Position numbers and translations under genes: made by a program. A stretch of 64,000 nt of DNA from positions 620,001-684,000 of the forward strand of contig NZ_JABXJG010000002.1 in assembly GCF_013375535.1 (NCBI RefSeq), in the 5' to 3' direction. The notes under the pieces were generated by a model, which had not been told where the DNA came from, searched no databases, and saw only the letters and a list, made by a program, of their open reading frames with translations. Of the stretch, positions 43,918 to 53,057 are shown piece after piece. The stretch's first letter is position 1, and each line of letters opens with the position of its first letter. The stretch is from Sphingobium sp. 15-1. GTDB lineage: Bacteria > Pseudomonadota > Alphaproteobacteria > Sphingomonadales > Sphingomonadaceae.

Positions 43918-44267
43918 TCTTCTTCTCCCTGATGGTCAAAGGATGACCGTTCTGATTGAGAGCCGGTCTGTTGCCGGCCTTCCGCCTCTGTAGGTTGGCA
44001 GCATGGTCGTTGCCGCCTGCCGCCGGTCAGTTCCCGTCGCCGACCGCACTTTCCGGATTGTCGCCTATGCAAATCTGCCTGCGAGCCACGTCGCTATCCT
44101 CTCGGCATTTTCCCCATGGATCGGGTGTGCGGCGGATATGACGCCAATTCGCGCCTTCAATTACCTGTCGAAAGGTGGGTCCGATGTCCGATCATGCCGA
44201 TATCCACCAGATTTGAGGGCGGCGCACGGTCCGCAGATGCCGTCGGCCCCTAATGGGAAAGGACGAG
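43918..44267. promoter_or_regulatory. Gap of 350 bases between receptor and lactonase genes
   Basis: This is a divergent gap: the TonB receptor leaves leftward and the SMP-30-like gene rightward. It holds the ribosome site of the lactonase (AAAGGACGAG) at its right end and presumably both promoters. No gene or clear operator is recognised. Confidence 0.4.
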
Positions 44268-45179
44268 ATGACCTGTTTTGCAAGCGGACTGCTGATGCCA
44301 GAGGGACCGATCGCGCAGCCCGATGGTAGCCTCATATTGGTGGAGGTGCTCGGCGGCCGCCTGTCCCGCCTTGGCCCGGACGGCGCGCGCACCACTATGG
44401 CCGATCTGGGCGGCGGTCCCAATGGCGCGGCGATCGGTCCTGACGGGCGCATCTATGTCTGCAACAATGGTGGCTTCGGCAAAATGACCCTGCCAGATGG
44501 CGGGCTTCTGCCGATCGAGGCGCCTCTCGATACGCCGCCCGGCATGATCCAGGTCGTCGATCCGGCCAGCGGCGCCTTCGAAACCTTATACGCATCCACC
44601 GAAGCAACGCCCTTCTGGGGACCGAATGATCTTGTCTTCGATGCAGAGGGGGGCTTCTGGTTCACCGATTTCGGTAGGGATCGCGGCGCGGCGCGAATGC
44701 GGGGCGGGCTTTATTATGCCAGGGCGGACGGGTCGGAGATTCGGCTGGCCGCCGGACCATTGGACGGGGCGAATGGCGTCGGCCTCTCGCCCGATGGACG
44801 CACTCTCTACGTCGCCCTCACCTATGAGGCGCATCTGCTGCGCTATCGGTTGTCGGCGCCCGGCGTGATCGATAAATCGGCGTCGCCCTCCCCGGACGGG
44901 CACAGCATCGTCGGCCGGGCCGGCCCCGGTCAATATCTCGACAGTCTGGCCGTGGACAGCGCCGGACGCATCTGCTGCGCCTCGCCCGGCGAGGGCGCGA
45001 TACTGATCTTCCCGCCGGAAGGCGGAACGCCCGAGCAGATCGAAACGGGCGACTTTCTGACGACCAATATCTGCTTTGGCGGCGCGGACGGGCGCGTGGC
45101 CTTCGTCACGCTGGGCAGTTCCGGCAAGGTCATATGTTTCGACTGGGACGTGCCCGGCCTGCCCCTGGCATTCGGCTGA
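44268..45179 (+). CDS. SMP-30/gluconolactonase-like protein
   Basis: This 303-residue protein starts at ATG 44268 after AAAGGACGAG; an in-frame ATG at 44253 is possible. It has the beta-propeller of the SMP-30/Gre family: FASGLLMPEGPIAQPDGS at the N terminus with a metal-binding glutamate, FWGPNDLVFDAEGGFWFTD near residue 115 with asparagine and aspartate, and GANGVGLSPDGRTLYV near 165 with asparagine. Family members hydrolyse lactones with a divalent metal. A lactone intermediate from a Baeyer-Villiger-type reaction is possible. GMC and aldehyde dehydrogenase genes follow it. Confidence 0.85.
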   Translation: MTCFASGLLMPEGPIAQPDGSLILVEVLGGRLSRLGPDGARTTMADLGGGPNGAAIGPDGRIYVCNNGGFGKMTLPDGGLLPIEAPLDTPPGMIQVVDPASGAFETLYASTEATPFWGPNDLVFDAEGGFWFTDFGRDRGAARMRGGLYYARADGSEIRLAAGPLDGANGVGLSPDGRTLYVALTYEAHLLRYRLSAPGVIDKSASPSPDGHSIVGRAGPGQYLDSLAVDSAGRICCASPGEGAILIFPPEGGTPEQIETGDFLTTNICFGGADGRVAFVTLGSSGKVICFDWDVPGLPLAFG

Positions 45180-45274
45180 CCTGCTCAGGTCGAACAGCGC
45201 CGCCCTGCCGTCTGGCAGGTCAGCCAGGGCCCGCATTGCTGTTTCATCGCGACATGCCTGAGAAAAGAGCGAAC

Positions 45275-46897
45275 ATGCCGGCTGATTGCTATGACTATAT
45301 CATCGTGGGAGCGGGTTCTTCCGGCTGCGTGCTGGCCAATCGTCTGTCGGCCGACCCGACCGTCAGGGTTCTGCTGGTGGAGGCGGGACCGGACGACAGC
45401 AGCCCGTTGATCGCCATGCCCCGCGGCATCGGCAAGCTGCTGGCGCCGGGCAATCCCCATGTCTGGGATTACGCCGTTTCGCCCGGCGGGAACGCACCCC
45501 AGGAAATATGGCTGAAGGGCCGCGCGGTGGGCGGGTCCAGTTCGATTAACGGCATGGTCTATGTGCGGGGCGCTCCGGCCGATTACGACGGCTGGGAAGC
45601 GGCAGGCTGCACCGGCTGGGGCTGGCAGAGGATGGGCCAGCATTTCGTGACGCTGGAGGACCATGTGCTGGGCGCCAAGGCGTGGCGCGGCGCCGGCGGC
45701 CCGCTCAAGATCAGCGTCCACCCTTCCGGCGACCCGCTTTGCGAAGCGTTCCTGACCGCCGCCGAGCAGGCCGGGACGCAACGGGTGGATGACATGAACG
45801 ACATGCCGGCCGTGTCCGAGGGCGGCATGGCCTATCAGCCGACATCTACCTATCGCGGCAAGCGCTTCTCCGCTTCCCGCGCCTTTCTCAAGCCCGTGCG
45901 AGGCCGGCCGAATCTGGACGTCGTGCCGCGTACCGACGTCCTGCGCATCCTGTTCGACGGGCAGCGGGCGAGCGGCATCCTGCTGCGCAACAAGGATGGC
46001 GTGCATGAGGTCGCGGCACGGCAGGAGATCATCCTCTCCGCAGGCGCGGTGCAGAGCCCCAAGCTGCTGCAATTGTCGGGCATCGGTCCCCGCGCCCTGC
46101 TTGAATCGCTCGGCATCCCGATCGTCGTCGATGCGCCCGGCGTCGGCGCCAACCTTCGCGAACATCGCTATCTGGGCTTTACCTACAGGGTTCGGAGGAA
46201 CAGCCTGAACCAGAAACTGTCCGGCCTGGGCCTCATCATGTCGGCTTTGCGCTATGCTTTCGGATCGAAAGGTCCGCTGACCCATGCGGCGCATGAGGTG
46301 GGCGGCTTCGTCAAGACCGATGCCACGCTCGACCGGCCCGACGCGCAGGTCGGCCTGGGCCTCTATTCCTTTCACACGGACGACAAGGGGGCGGTGGCGC
46401 TCGACCCCTATCCCGGCATGACCGTCATCGCCTATTATATGCGGCCCGACAGCCAGGGCCATGTCAGGATAAGCTCGGCCGATCCGGATGTCCCGCCGGT
46501 CATCGACGCCAATCATCTGGCCACCGATGCCGACCGGAGCCATTTCGTCGCCCTGTTTCGCTGGCTCCGCTGCCTTGCGCAACAACCCGCGCTGAAAGAC
46601 TGGATCGTCGAGGAAACAGGAAAGACCGTCGGTATAGAGGCGGACGAGAACATTCTTGCCAACGCCATGGCGCTTGGCGGCACATCCTTCCACATTTGCG
46701 GGACGTGCCGCATGGGCGCGGATGAAGCCTCCGTCGTCGACCCGCAACTTCGCGTGCGCGGCGTCACCGGCCTGCGCGTGGTCGATACCTCCATCATGCC
46801 GACCATCGTGTCGGGCAATACCAATGCGCCGGCCATGGCCATCGCGCTCAACGCCGCGGACATGATCCTGCGGCCCAGTCAGGACCCTGCCCTATGA
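45275..46897 (+). CDS. GMC family FAD-dependent alcohol dehydrogenase/oxidase
   Basis: This 540-residue protein begins at ATG 45275; an ATG at 45254 in frame is the alternative. It has the dinucleotide motif YIIVGAGSSGCVLANRLSAD at the start and GRAVGGSSSINGMVYVRG near residue 88. GAVQSPKLLQLSGIGP near 255 and HICGTCRMG near 475 follow, with the histidine that pairs with an asparagine in the C-terminal catalytic site (VVDTSIMPTIVSGNTNAP). GMC enzymes such as choline dehydrogenase oxidise primary alcohols to aldehydes. The aldehyde dehydrogenase starts in its last codons (ATGA overlap), so an alcohol-to-acid step is indicated. Confidence 0.92.
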   Translation: MPADCYDYIIVGAGSSGCVLANRLSADPTVRVLLVEAGPDDSSPLIAMPRGIGKLLAPGNPHVWDYAVSPGGNAPQEIWLKGRAVGGSSSINGMVYVRGAPADYDGWEAAGCTGWGWQRMGQHFVTLEDHVLGAKAWRGAGGPLKISVHPSGDPLCEAFLTAAEQAGTQRVDDMNDMPAVSEGGMAYQPTSTYRGKRFSASRAFLKPVRGRPNLDVVPRTDVLRILFDGQRASGILLRNKDGVHEVAARQEIILSAGAVQSPKLLQLSGIGPRALLESLGIPIVVDAPGVGANLREHRYLGFTYRVRRNSLNQKLSGLGLIMSALRYAFGSKGPLTHAAHEVGGFVKTDATLDRPDAQVGLGLYSFHTDDKGAVALDPYPGMTVIAYYMRPDSQGHVRISSADPDVPPVIDANHLATDADRSHFVALFRWLRCLAQQPALKDWIVEETGKTVGIEADENILANAMALGGTSFHICGTCRMGADEASVVDPQLRVRGVTGLRVVDTSIMPTIVSGNTNAPAMAIALNAADMILRPSQDPAL

Positions 46898-48384
46898 CCG
46901 TGTCTTTCACCGCATTCGACAAGCTGTATATCGATGGCGCCTGGGTCGATAGCGGGAGCGAACGCGACGCTATCATCAACCCCGCCACCGAAGCGGTCAT
47001 CGGTCGCGCGCCGGTGGGCAATGCCGCCGCCGTGCAGGCCGCGATCGCGGCCGCGCGCGATGCGTTCGACACGGGCATCTGGCCGCGCATGGCCATGTCC
47101 GAGCGCGCCACGTACCTGCGCCGGATGCATGCCGCCCTGGATGCCCGCAGGCAGCAGATCGCGGCGCTGATCGTCGCGGAAGTCGGCTGTTCGCAGGGCA
47201 TCACCCAGGGCATGCAGGTCGCCAATCCGCTCGACCATTTGCTGGCCGCCGTCGAACATTCGACGCGCGACGACAGCGTCCGCCTGCCCATCGACATCAC
47301 CCCCGATCCCTTCAACCCCGACGGGCCGAAGAAAATAGGCGGGACCACCGTGGTGCGCGAGCCGGTGGGCGTCGTCGCAGCCATCACCGGCTATAATTTC
47401 CCTTTCCTCATCAATCTGGCGAAGATCGTGCCCGCGTTGCTCGCCGGCAATACGATGGTGCTGAAGCCGTCGCCCTTCACACCCTTTTCCGCGCTGCTGT
47501 TCGGGGAGATTGCCGAAGAGATCGGCCTGCCCAAAGGCGTGCTGAACATCGTGACCGGTGGACCGGAGGTCGGCACGACCCTGACCAGCGATCCGTGCGT
47601 CGACCTTGTTACCTTCACGGGTTCCGAAGGGGTGGGCGCCGCGATCATGGCGCAAGCCGCACCGACATTGAAGCGCGTGCACCTCGAACTGGGCGGCAAG
47701 TCCGCGCTGATCGTCCGTCAGGATGCCGACGTCGCCCGCGCCGCGGGCATGGCGGTCGCGGTACTCTCGGTCAATGCGGGCCAGGGTTGCGCCCTGCTCA
47801 CGCGCCTCGTCGTCCATAACAGCATCAGGAAGGCGTTCGTCGAAACCGCCTGCGCCATCGCCAGCCAGTTCAGGATCGGCGATCCTGCCGATCCCGGCGT
47901 GGCGATGGGGCCGCTGATCCGCGAATCCCAGCGGGAAAAGGTCGAAAGGCTGATCGCCATCGGCCGCGACGAAGGGGCGCGGATCGTGCATGGCGGCGGG
48001 CGTCCGGCGGGCCTCGACAAGGGTTTCTTCACGGACATCACGATCTTCGACGATGTCGACAACAGCATGACGATTGCCCAGGAAGAGGTGTTCGGTCCGG
48101 TCGGCTGCATCATCGGTTTCGATAGCGACGAAGAGGCGATCCGCATCGCCAACGATTCCCGCTATGGCCTGAATGGCGGCATCGAAACCGCCGACGCCGC
48201 CAAGGGCTATGAGATGGCGATGCAGATCCGCGCGGGCAGCGTCATGCTCAATGGCGGGACCGGGCGGATGACCTATGCGCCAATCGGCGGCTACAAGCGC
48301 TCCGGCATCGGACGGGAATATGGTCCGGACTGGCTGCACGAATATCAAAATCAGAAGTCGGTCTTCTATCCCATCGGAGGATAG
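46894..48384 (+). CDS. Aldehyde dehydrogenase
   Basis: This 496-residue protein starts at ATG 46894, overlapping the GMC gene by 4 bases. It has GYNFPFLINLAKIVPALLAGN and FTGSEGVG in the coenzyme domain. The catalytic glutamate is in LELGGKSALIV near residue 267, and the catalytic cysteine is in NAGQGCALLTRL near 300. EEVFGPVGCIIGF and GGYKRSGIGREYG close the protein. It oxidises aldehydes to acids with NAD(P)+. With the GMC enzyme it makes a direct alcohol to acid route, the opposite of the LuxE/LuxC modules. Confidence 0.92.
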   Translation: MTVSFTAFDKLYIDGAWVDSGSERDAIINPATEAVIGRAPVGNAAAVQAAIAAARDAFDTGIWPRMAMSERATYLRRMHAALDARRQQIAALIVAEVGCSQGITQGMQVANPLDHLLAAVEHSTRDDSVRLPIDITPDPFNPDGPKKIGGTTVVREPVGVVAAITGYNFPFLINLAKIVPALLAGNTMVLKPSPFTPFSALLFGEIAEEIGLPKGVLNIVTGGPEVGTTLTSDPCVDLVTFTGSEGVGAAIMAQAAPTLKRVHLELGGKSALIVRQDADVARAAGMAVAVLSVNAGQGCALLTRLVVHNSIRKAFVETACAIASQFRIGDPADPGVAMGPLIRESQREKVERLIAIGRDEGARIVHGGGRPAGLDKGFFTDITIFDDVDNSMTIAQEEVFGPVGCIIGFDSDEEAIRIANDSRYGLNGGIETADAAKGYEMAMQIRAGSVMLNGGTGRMTYAPIGGYKRSGIGREYGPDWLHEYQNQKSVFYPIGG

Positions 48385-48393
48385 AGAAGCTGC

Positions 48394-48521
48394 CTAGAGC
48401 AGATTCCGATCCGATTGCATCGGCTCGATTGCTCTAGTCTTTTGATTTGACGCGTTTTCCGAGCCAGCAGGTGATTGGCTTGGCCGAACTGGCGTTTCCA
48501 CCCGCTTCGAAAACGCTCTAG
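48394..48521. repeat. Intergenic repeat with three CTAGAGC/GCTCTAG heptamers
   Basis: A heptamer recurs at 48394-48400 (CTAGAGC), 48431-48437 and 48515-48521 (both GCTCTAG, its complement). A second inverted pair, GCGTTTTC and GAAAACGC, lies at 48452-48459 and 48509-48516. The first two heptamers could fold as a stem. The whole looks like a REP-type interspersed element common in alphaproteobacterial intergenic space, and it may also terminate the converging aldehyde dehydrogenase and SDR genes. It overlaps the SDR stop codon. Confidence 0.55.
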
Positions 48522-49273
48522 CCGGCGGTAATGCCGCCGTCGACCGCCCAGCAGGCGCCATGCACATGACGCGCGCGATCGGACGCAAGGAACAGAAGCG
48601 GTTCGGCCACATCCTCGGGCGGACAGGGCGGGCGCATGCCCGTGTAGCGCGCGAGCAGCCGGGGATCGGCGAAATCGGGGAAGGACATGCCCTGCGTCAT
48701 TTCCGTCCGCATCGGGCCGGGCGAGAGGACGTTGATCCGCACGGGACTGTCCATCATCTCCATCGCGAGCGACAGCGTCAGACCGACCAGTCCGAATTTG
48801 GAGGCGGTATAAGGCGCCAGATAGGCCTGCCCCATGAAACCGGCGGTCGAGGCCACACAGACGATATTGCCCTTGCTCTCGATCAGGTGCGGCATGGCCG
48901 CCTGCATGAGAAAGAAGGGACCGGACAGGTTCGAGGCGATGGTCCGGTGCCATTCCTCTTCCTTGATGTCCAACAAGCGGTGAAACATGACATCGGCGGC
49001 GATATTGCACAGCACGTCCAGCCGGCCGAACGCCGTCATCGCCGCTTCGATCGCCTCCCTACAGCCACGCGGCTCGCCAAGATCGCAAGCCAGTTCGACA
49101 CATCGGCCACCCGCGTCGCGGATCAACCGCCCGGTCTCTTCCAGCTTGGCCCGGCTGCGCCCGACAAGGCACAGTGCCGCGCCTTCCCGAGCAAAGGCGA
49201 GACTCGCCGCCCGGCCCAGGCCCGACCCGGCGCCGGTGACCAGTACGACCTTGCCTGCAAAGTCCATCCGCAT
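48518..49273 (-). CDS. SDR family oxidoreductase
   Basis: This protein has 251 residues if started at ATG 49273 (MRMDFAGK). The cofactor motif is VTGAGSGLGRA at about residue 14, VGRSRAKLEE suggests NADP(H), and CNIAAD lies near 88. VASTAGFMGQ and PYTASKFGLVGL are the catalytic serine, tyrosine and lysine regions. A GGITAG tail ends the protein. It is transcribed towards the repeat element and converges with the aldehyde dehydrogenase. The regulator or partner is unclear; the DUF1214-like gene lies upstream on the same strand, 108 bases away. Confidence 0.85.
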   Translation of the reverse strand: MRMDFAGKVVLVTGAGSGLGRAASLAFAREGAALCLVGRSRAKLEETGRLIRDAGGRCVELACDLGEPRGCREAIEAAMTAFGRLDVLCNIAADVMFHRLLDIKEEEWHRTIASNLSGPFFLMQAAMPHLIESKGNIVCVASTAGFMGQAYLAPYTASKFGLVGLTLSLAMEMMDSPVRINVLSPGPMRTEMTQGMSFPDFADPRLLARYTGMRPPCPPEDVAEPLLFLASDRARHVHGACWAVDGGITAG

Positions 49274-49381
49274 AGTCTTTCCCAAACGGGGCGGCGGCGG
49301 GATCAAAAGATGCCGCGCTGAACGCCTGTCATATCGGTGATTACGACGCGGCCAACCTTTCGCCGGATGGGGTCGATCCCG

Positions 49382-50560
49382 TCACCAGCGCCGTCGCCAT
49401 TGCGCGCCACGCCGACGGTTACGGATCATCTCGTCCCTCTGCTCCGGCGTGACCAGCGGCGTGTCGCCGGGAAGATGCGACCGAAGCTCTGCCGCGGGCA
49501 CGAGTCTGAGCGTCGGCTCCGGCCCGGAACTCGCGCCGGTCCAGCGCAGCATCAGCGACCCTTCGTTGCGGCCTGCCGGATCGAGCCAGTTGGGCACGCC
49601 CGGATCGTCCAGTGCGATGACGGCGCGGAAGCGGCCGTCGCCGTCGAGCCGCGCCTGCGCTGCGTTGAGGCTGCTCTGATGGTTGATCCAGTCGATCGTG
49701 TTCCACAGTGGATCGTTGAGCTGCACGTTCCAATAGCGCACCTGATCGGGCACCGCCGTATCGATGATCATCGCTTCCCCCGGTTCCAGCCGGAAGATGC
49801 CTTGATAATAATGCTGCCCGGCAACGCCGCCGCGACCGGCCCAGTCGTCATATTCCAGCCTGTTGACGAAGCCCTGCGCCCGCTGTCGCTGACCATAGCC
49901 CAAGGCGAATGCGGCATAGCGTTCGACGAAGGCCGACAGGCGATCGAGCCGATGGGCGATCTCGGCCGCGGGCACGGGACCGCCGCCCACGCGCCGGTCG
50001 ACCCGTTCGATCGCGATGCGCAGATCGCGCCCCGCGCCCCAGTCATAATAGGCATGGCGCAGACCAATGGTGACCGCGCGCGGGTCGAGCGGGAACCAGT
50101 CGCCCGCATGACCCTCCGGCCGCTCGCCGCCCAACAGGATGTCGAATGCGCCGTCCGGTCCCAATGTGCAGGCATCCAGATCGATCATGCCCACCGAAGC
50201 CCCCATATCCTCCATCGGTCCCAGACCGCCCGCGACCAGATCGAGAAACACGAAAACCCCATCCCCGCGCGTGCCGGACAACCTGTAAACGCCGCTGCCG
50301 TCGATCCGCGCCGCGCCATAGATGAAGTCGGGATTGACCCCGACCGTGTTCAGCACGCTGCTGACCGACGGCACGAAATCGGGATGATCGGGATCGGCGA
50401 AGGCCGTCTGATAGCCGGTGGCGAGGATGGCGAAGAACAGGCGGTGCGCCTCGGCCCGGGCCTGTGGATCATCGGGATCGGCCAGCCTGTCCAGCACGCT
50501 TTCCGCCCCCGCCATCTGCTCCAGCCAGGCGCGCCACTGGGACGTATTAGAGATAGGCAT
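49382..50560 (-). CDS. DUF1214-like protein
   Basis: This 392-residue protein starts at ATG 50560, overlapping the sulfotransferase by 14 bases, so it is translationally coupled to it. The C-terminal half has the DUF1214-type pattern: RYWNVQLNDPLWNTIDWINH near residue 265 and a final NWLDPAGRNEGSLMLRW stretch. No enzymatic activity is established for the family. Because it is translated with a sulfotransferase, it may act on or bind the same substrate, but this is inference. Confidence 0.7.
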   Translation of the reverse strand: MPISNTSQWRAWLEQMAGAESVLDRLADPDDPQARAEAHRLFFAILATGYQTAFADPDHPDFVPSVSSVLNTVGVNPDFIYGAARIDGSGVYRLSGTRGDGVFVFLDLVAGGLGPMEDMGASVGMIDLDACTLGPDGAFDILLGGERPEGHAGDWFPLDPRAVTIGLRHAYYDWGAGRDLRIAIERVDRRVGGGPVPAAEIAHRLDRLSAFVERYAAFALGYGQRQRAQGFVNRLEYDDWAGRGGVAGQHYYQGIFRLEPGEAMIIDTAVPDQVRYWNVQLNDPLWNTIDWINHQSSLNAAQARLDGDGRFRAVIALDDPGVPNWLDPAGRNEGSLMLRWTGASSGPEPTLRLVPAAELRSHLPGDTPLVTPEQRDEMIRNRRRGAQWRRRW

Positions 50561-51692
50561 GGTAGGTCTCAATATATTCGGCGAACCTGTCGCTCACCTG
50601 TTCGGCGGTCAGGCCATAATCGGCCAGCGTATAGCTGCGCGGCCCATGCTTGCCCGCCGGATTCTCCCGCAGCCAGCCCAGAATGCCTTTTTCCGAGTCC
50701 GGCGTGAAATCCCAGCCGAAATGGTGATAGGCGGCCCGGATGGTCGAAACCGGGTCGGCAACGAGATCCTTGTAGCGCATGTCGTAAATCGGCAGGTCCG
50801 GATGCGCCTTGCGGTAATCCATGCAGCACTTCACCCCGTCCCACCAGAGTTGCAGAAATTCGGCACCCAGCGCATGCAGGTCGAGCCGGTCGTAGGAGGG
50901 CCCACGGATGACGCTGATCAGTTGGGAGATGGAGGCGATGACGGTGGTCGGGTCGCGATGCGGCTGGATGAAGATCGCATCGGGATAGACGTGGCGCAGC
51001 GCCGGGAGCTTATACATATGCTCCTGAATCTTGAGCACCCAATGCCTGCCGGGATGCCGCCAGCCCAGATGCTGAAGCCACATCTTATGGACCTCGTAAC
51101 GAAAGGTCGCGTCGATGCCCTTGAACCAGTCGTAGAAGCGGGGAAGATGCTGGAACATGCACGGATTGCTGCTCTGAAACGACGTCGTCATGAACGATCC
51201 GCATTCTTGCGGGATCTTGGCGCCGAGCGGATGGGCTTTGAGCAATTCGTCGGCATCACCGCCCAGTTGCGCGCGCAGATGTTCGTCGAAACGGGCGATG
51301 CGCGGGTCCGTATCGGCGGTTGCGGCTTCGGGCGGGGGCGATGGCTCGGCCACTTCCCACATCAGCGGCGTGCGGATCTGCGGGTCGCCTTCCATCAGGG
51401 CGTGCAGGAAACTGGTGCCGCACCGGGGCAGGCCGAGGATGAAAAGCGGCTGCCTGATTTCGACATTGGCAATGTTGGGATAGCGCGCCCGATCGTCGGC
51501 GATCGCCTTCAGCCGGGACAAGTCATCGGCGATGATATGCAGCGCCCGGGCATGGCCATTGGCGTTGAGTGCCCGGTCTTCCTCCATCGAGGCGAGCAGT
51601 TGTTCGAGCCCCGGCCGCACATTGTCCCGTAAATAATCAGGCAGCGGATATTGCGCCAGCAGCGCGTCCGCGTCCGGAAATCCAAATGTCAT
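50547..51692 (-). CDS. Sulfotransferase family protein
   Basis: This 381-residue protein starts at ATG 51692 after GAGAGG; ATG 51698 overlaps that site. The PAPS-binding loop FILGLPRCGTSFLHALM is near residue 98 and the 3'-phosphate motif IQPHRDPTTVIASISQLIS near 250. The fold fits the bacterial Sulfotransfer_3 group, which moves a sulfuryl group from PAPS to a hydroxyl or amine. The acceptor is unknown. PAPS is made by the CysD/CysNC products encoded 1.4 kb to the right, and PAP is cleared by CysQ. Confidence 0.85.
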   Translation of the reverse strand: MTFGFPDADALLAQYPLPDYLRDNVRPGLEQLLASMEEDRALNANGHARALHIIADDLSRLKAIADDRARYPNIANVEIRQPLFILGLPRCGTSFLHALMEGDPQIRTPLMWEVAEPSPPPEAATADTDPRIARFDEHLRAQLGGDADELLKAHPLGAKIPQECGSFMTTSFQSSNPCMFQHLPRFYDWFKGIDATFRYEVHKMWLQHLGWRHPGRHWVLKIQEHMYKLPALRHVYPDAIFIQPHRDPTTVIASISQLISVIRGPSYDRLDLHALGAEFLQLWWDGVKCCMDYRKAHPDLPIYDMRYKDLVADPVSTIRAAYHHFGWDFTPDSEKGILGWLRENPAGKHGPRSYTLADYGLTAEQVSDRFAEYIETYHAYL

Positions 51693-51827
51693 TGCCATCC
51701 TCTCTCAAACCGGTCTGACGACCATTTTGGGCAGGATGACCGGTCCGGGCACCGATGAAAAGCGCAGGCGGCCTCGATGTCGCCTATCGGAAACAGATGT
51801 CGAAAATTGCGGCTACACCAATGGGCG

Positions 51828-52721
51828 TCAGTGGATCAAAAGCCGGTCGCGGAACTGCTGCGGCGAACAGCCCTCCATCTGGCGGAAGGCCACACTGAAA
51901 CTTGCCGTATTGGCAAAACCGCAGCGATAGGCGATCTCCTTGACCAGAAGCGATCGGTCCATCAGCAAGTCCTTTGCCAGAGCCAGCATATGACGGCGAC
52001 AAAAGGCTGCGGGACTTTCGCCCGTCGCGGCGCGGAACAGGCGTTCATAATGACGGACGCTGATGCCGCGTTCCGCCGCCAACTGCCCGATCTCGACCCT
52101 GCCGGGCTGCTCCCGGATATGTGCGACAAGGCCGGCCAGATAGCGCTGGTCGAACGTCCGGCGACTGGTGAATTCGGCTTGCGTTTCCGGGCCGAATTGC
52201 TGCACCATTTCGGCTGCAAGCCCGACGCTGATCGAATCCAGAACGAGTTGCGAACACAGCCCCGGCGCCACCAGTTCCTGCTGCGCCCTTAGAAGCAGCG
52301 CCCTGACGTGGGGATTGCGCATGTCTATGGTGTCGCGCAGTTGTTGATCGGAAAGTTCCATCGGCAATCCGGTAATCGCGGGAATATCTATTCTGCAAAA
52401 TAGCGATCTTTGCTCGCGTTCCTGCCAATGCATTTGGAACGGACGCGCGGCCGGATAAAAGCGCACTTCGCCCTGCTCGCAAAAGTCGCAGGCAGAAGCG
52501 AGATAACGACCCACGGACGGGAAGTGGGTCAATTCGAAATAGCTGCACGGCGGCGTGAAGACGATCTCGTTCCGTTCCCGCCAGAAAAACCGCCGGACTT
52601 CAAAGCGGGCACCAACTGTAGCCTTGGCCGCTTCGAGAGACGTTTCGAATTCCTGCGGGAATATGAAGTCCAGTCTTGTGCCCTCAGCATGACGGGCAGC
52701 GTCATAAGGTCTTATCGACAT
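51828..52721 (-). CDS. AraC family transcriptional regulator
   Basis: This 297-residue protein has an N-terminal domain of about 190 residues and a C-terminal AraC double helix-turn-helix: LAAERGISVRHYERLFRAATG near residue 225, AYRCGFANTASFSVAFRQME near 265 and a SPQQFRDRL tail. It is likely an activator that responds to a small hydrophobic or aromatic ligand. It is monocistronic, leftward, next to the sulfotransferase gene at its 3' side and the long AT-rich gap before cysD at its 5' side. Confidence 0.85.
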   Translation of the reverse strand: MSIRPYDAARHAEGTRLDFIFPQEFETSLEAAKATVGARFEVRRFFWRERNEIVFTPPCSYFELTHFPSVGRYLASACDFCEQGEVRFYPAARPFQMHWQEREQRSLFCRIDIPAITGLPMELSDQQLRDTIDMRNPHVRALLLRAQQELVAPGLCSQLVLDSISVGLAAEMVQQFGPETQAEFTSRRTFDQRYLAGLVAHIREQPGRVEIGQLAAERGISVRHYERLFRAATGESPAAFCRRHMLALAKDLLMDRSLLVKEIAYRCGFANTASFSVAFRQMEGCSPQQFRDRLLIH

Positions 52722-53057
52722 ATCGGCCCTTACCTGCGCTCTCTTCTCTCCGGATTATCGTGATGATAGGCGATCGACCTTATCAGGAGAAGCTGATTTA
52801 TCGGACGATCTCTTCTGGTTCCAAAAATATAATCGGATGATTTCCCTGATACGCGGTTACGGGAAATATTCATATTTTTGACGATAGATACCCAAGATGT
52901 TACTGTTATCATCATTCGGATCGGCTACGATCGTACTAGCCTATCCTTGACGGAATCGCTATTCATTTGGCACTTTGAATGCTGATCGATAGCTCGGAAT
53001 CGACACCTTATATTGCTACCGAGCAGATAGTGTCCATTTGCTATCGGCAGGAATTTC
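52722..53057. promoter_or_regulatory. AT-rich divergent gap between AraC and cysD
   Basis: These 336 bases are markedly AT-rich and should hold the promoters of the leftward AraC regulator and the rightward cysD. No clear open frame, operator or riboswitch was recognised. The ribosome site of cysD lies at the right end (GGCAGGAAT). Confidence 0.4.
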
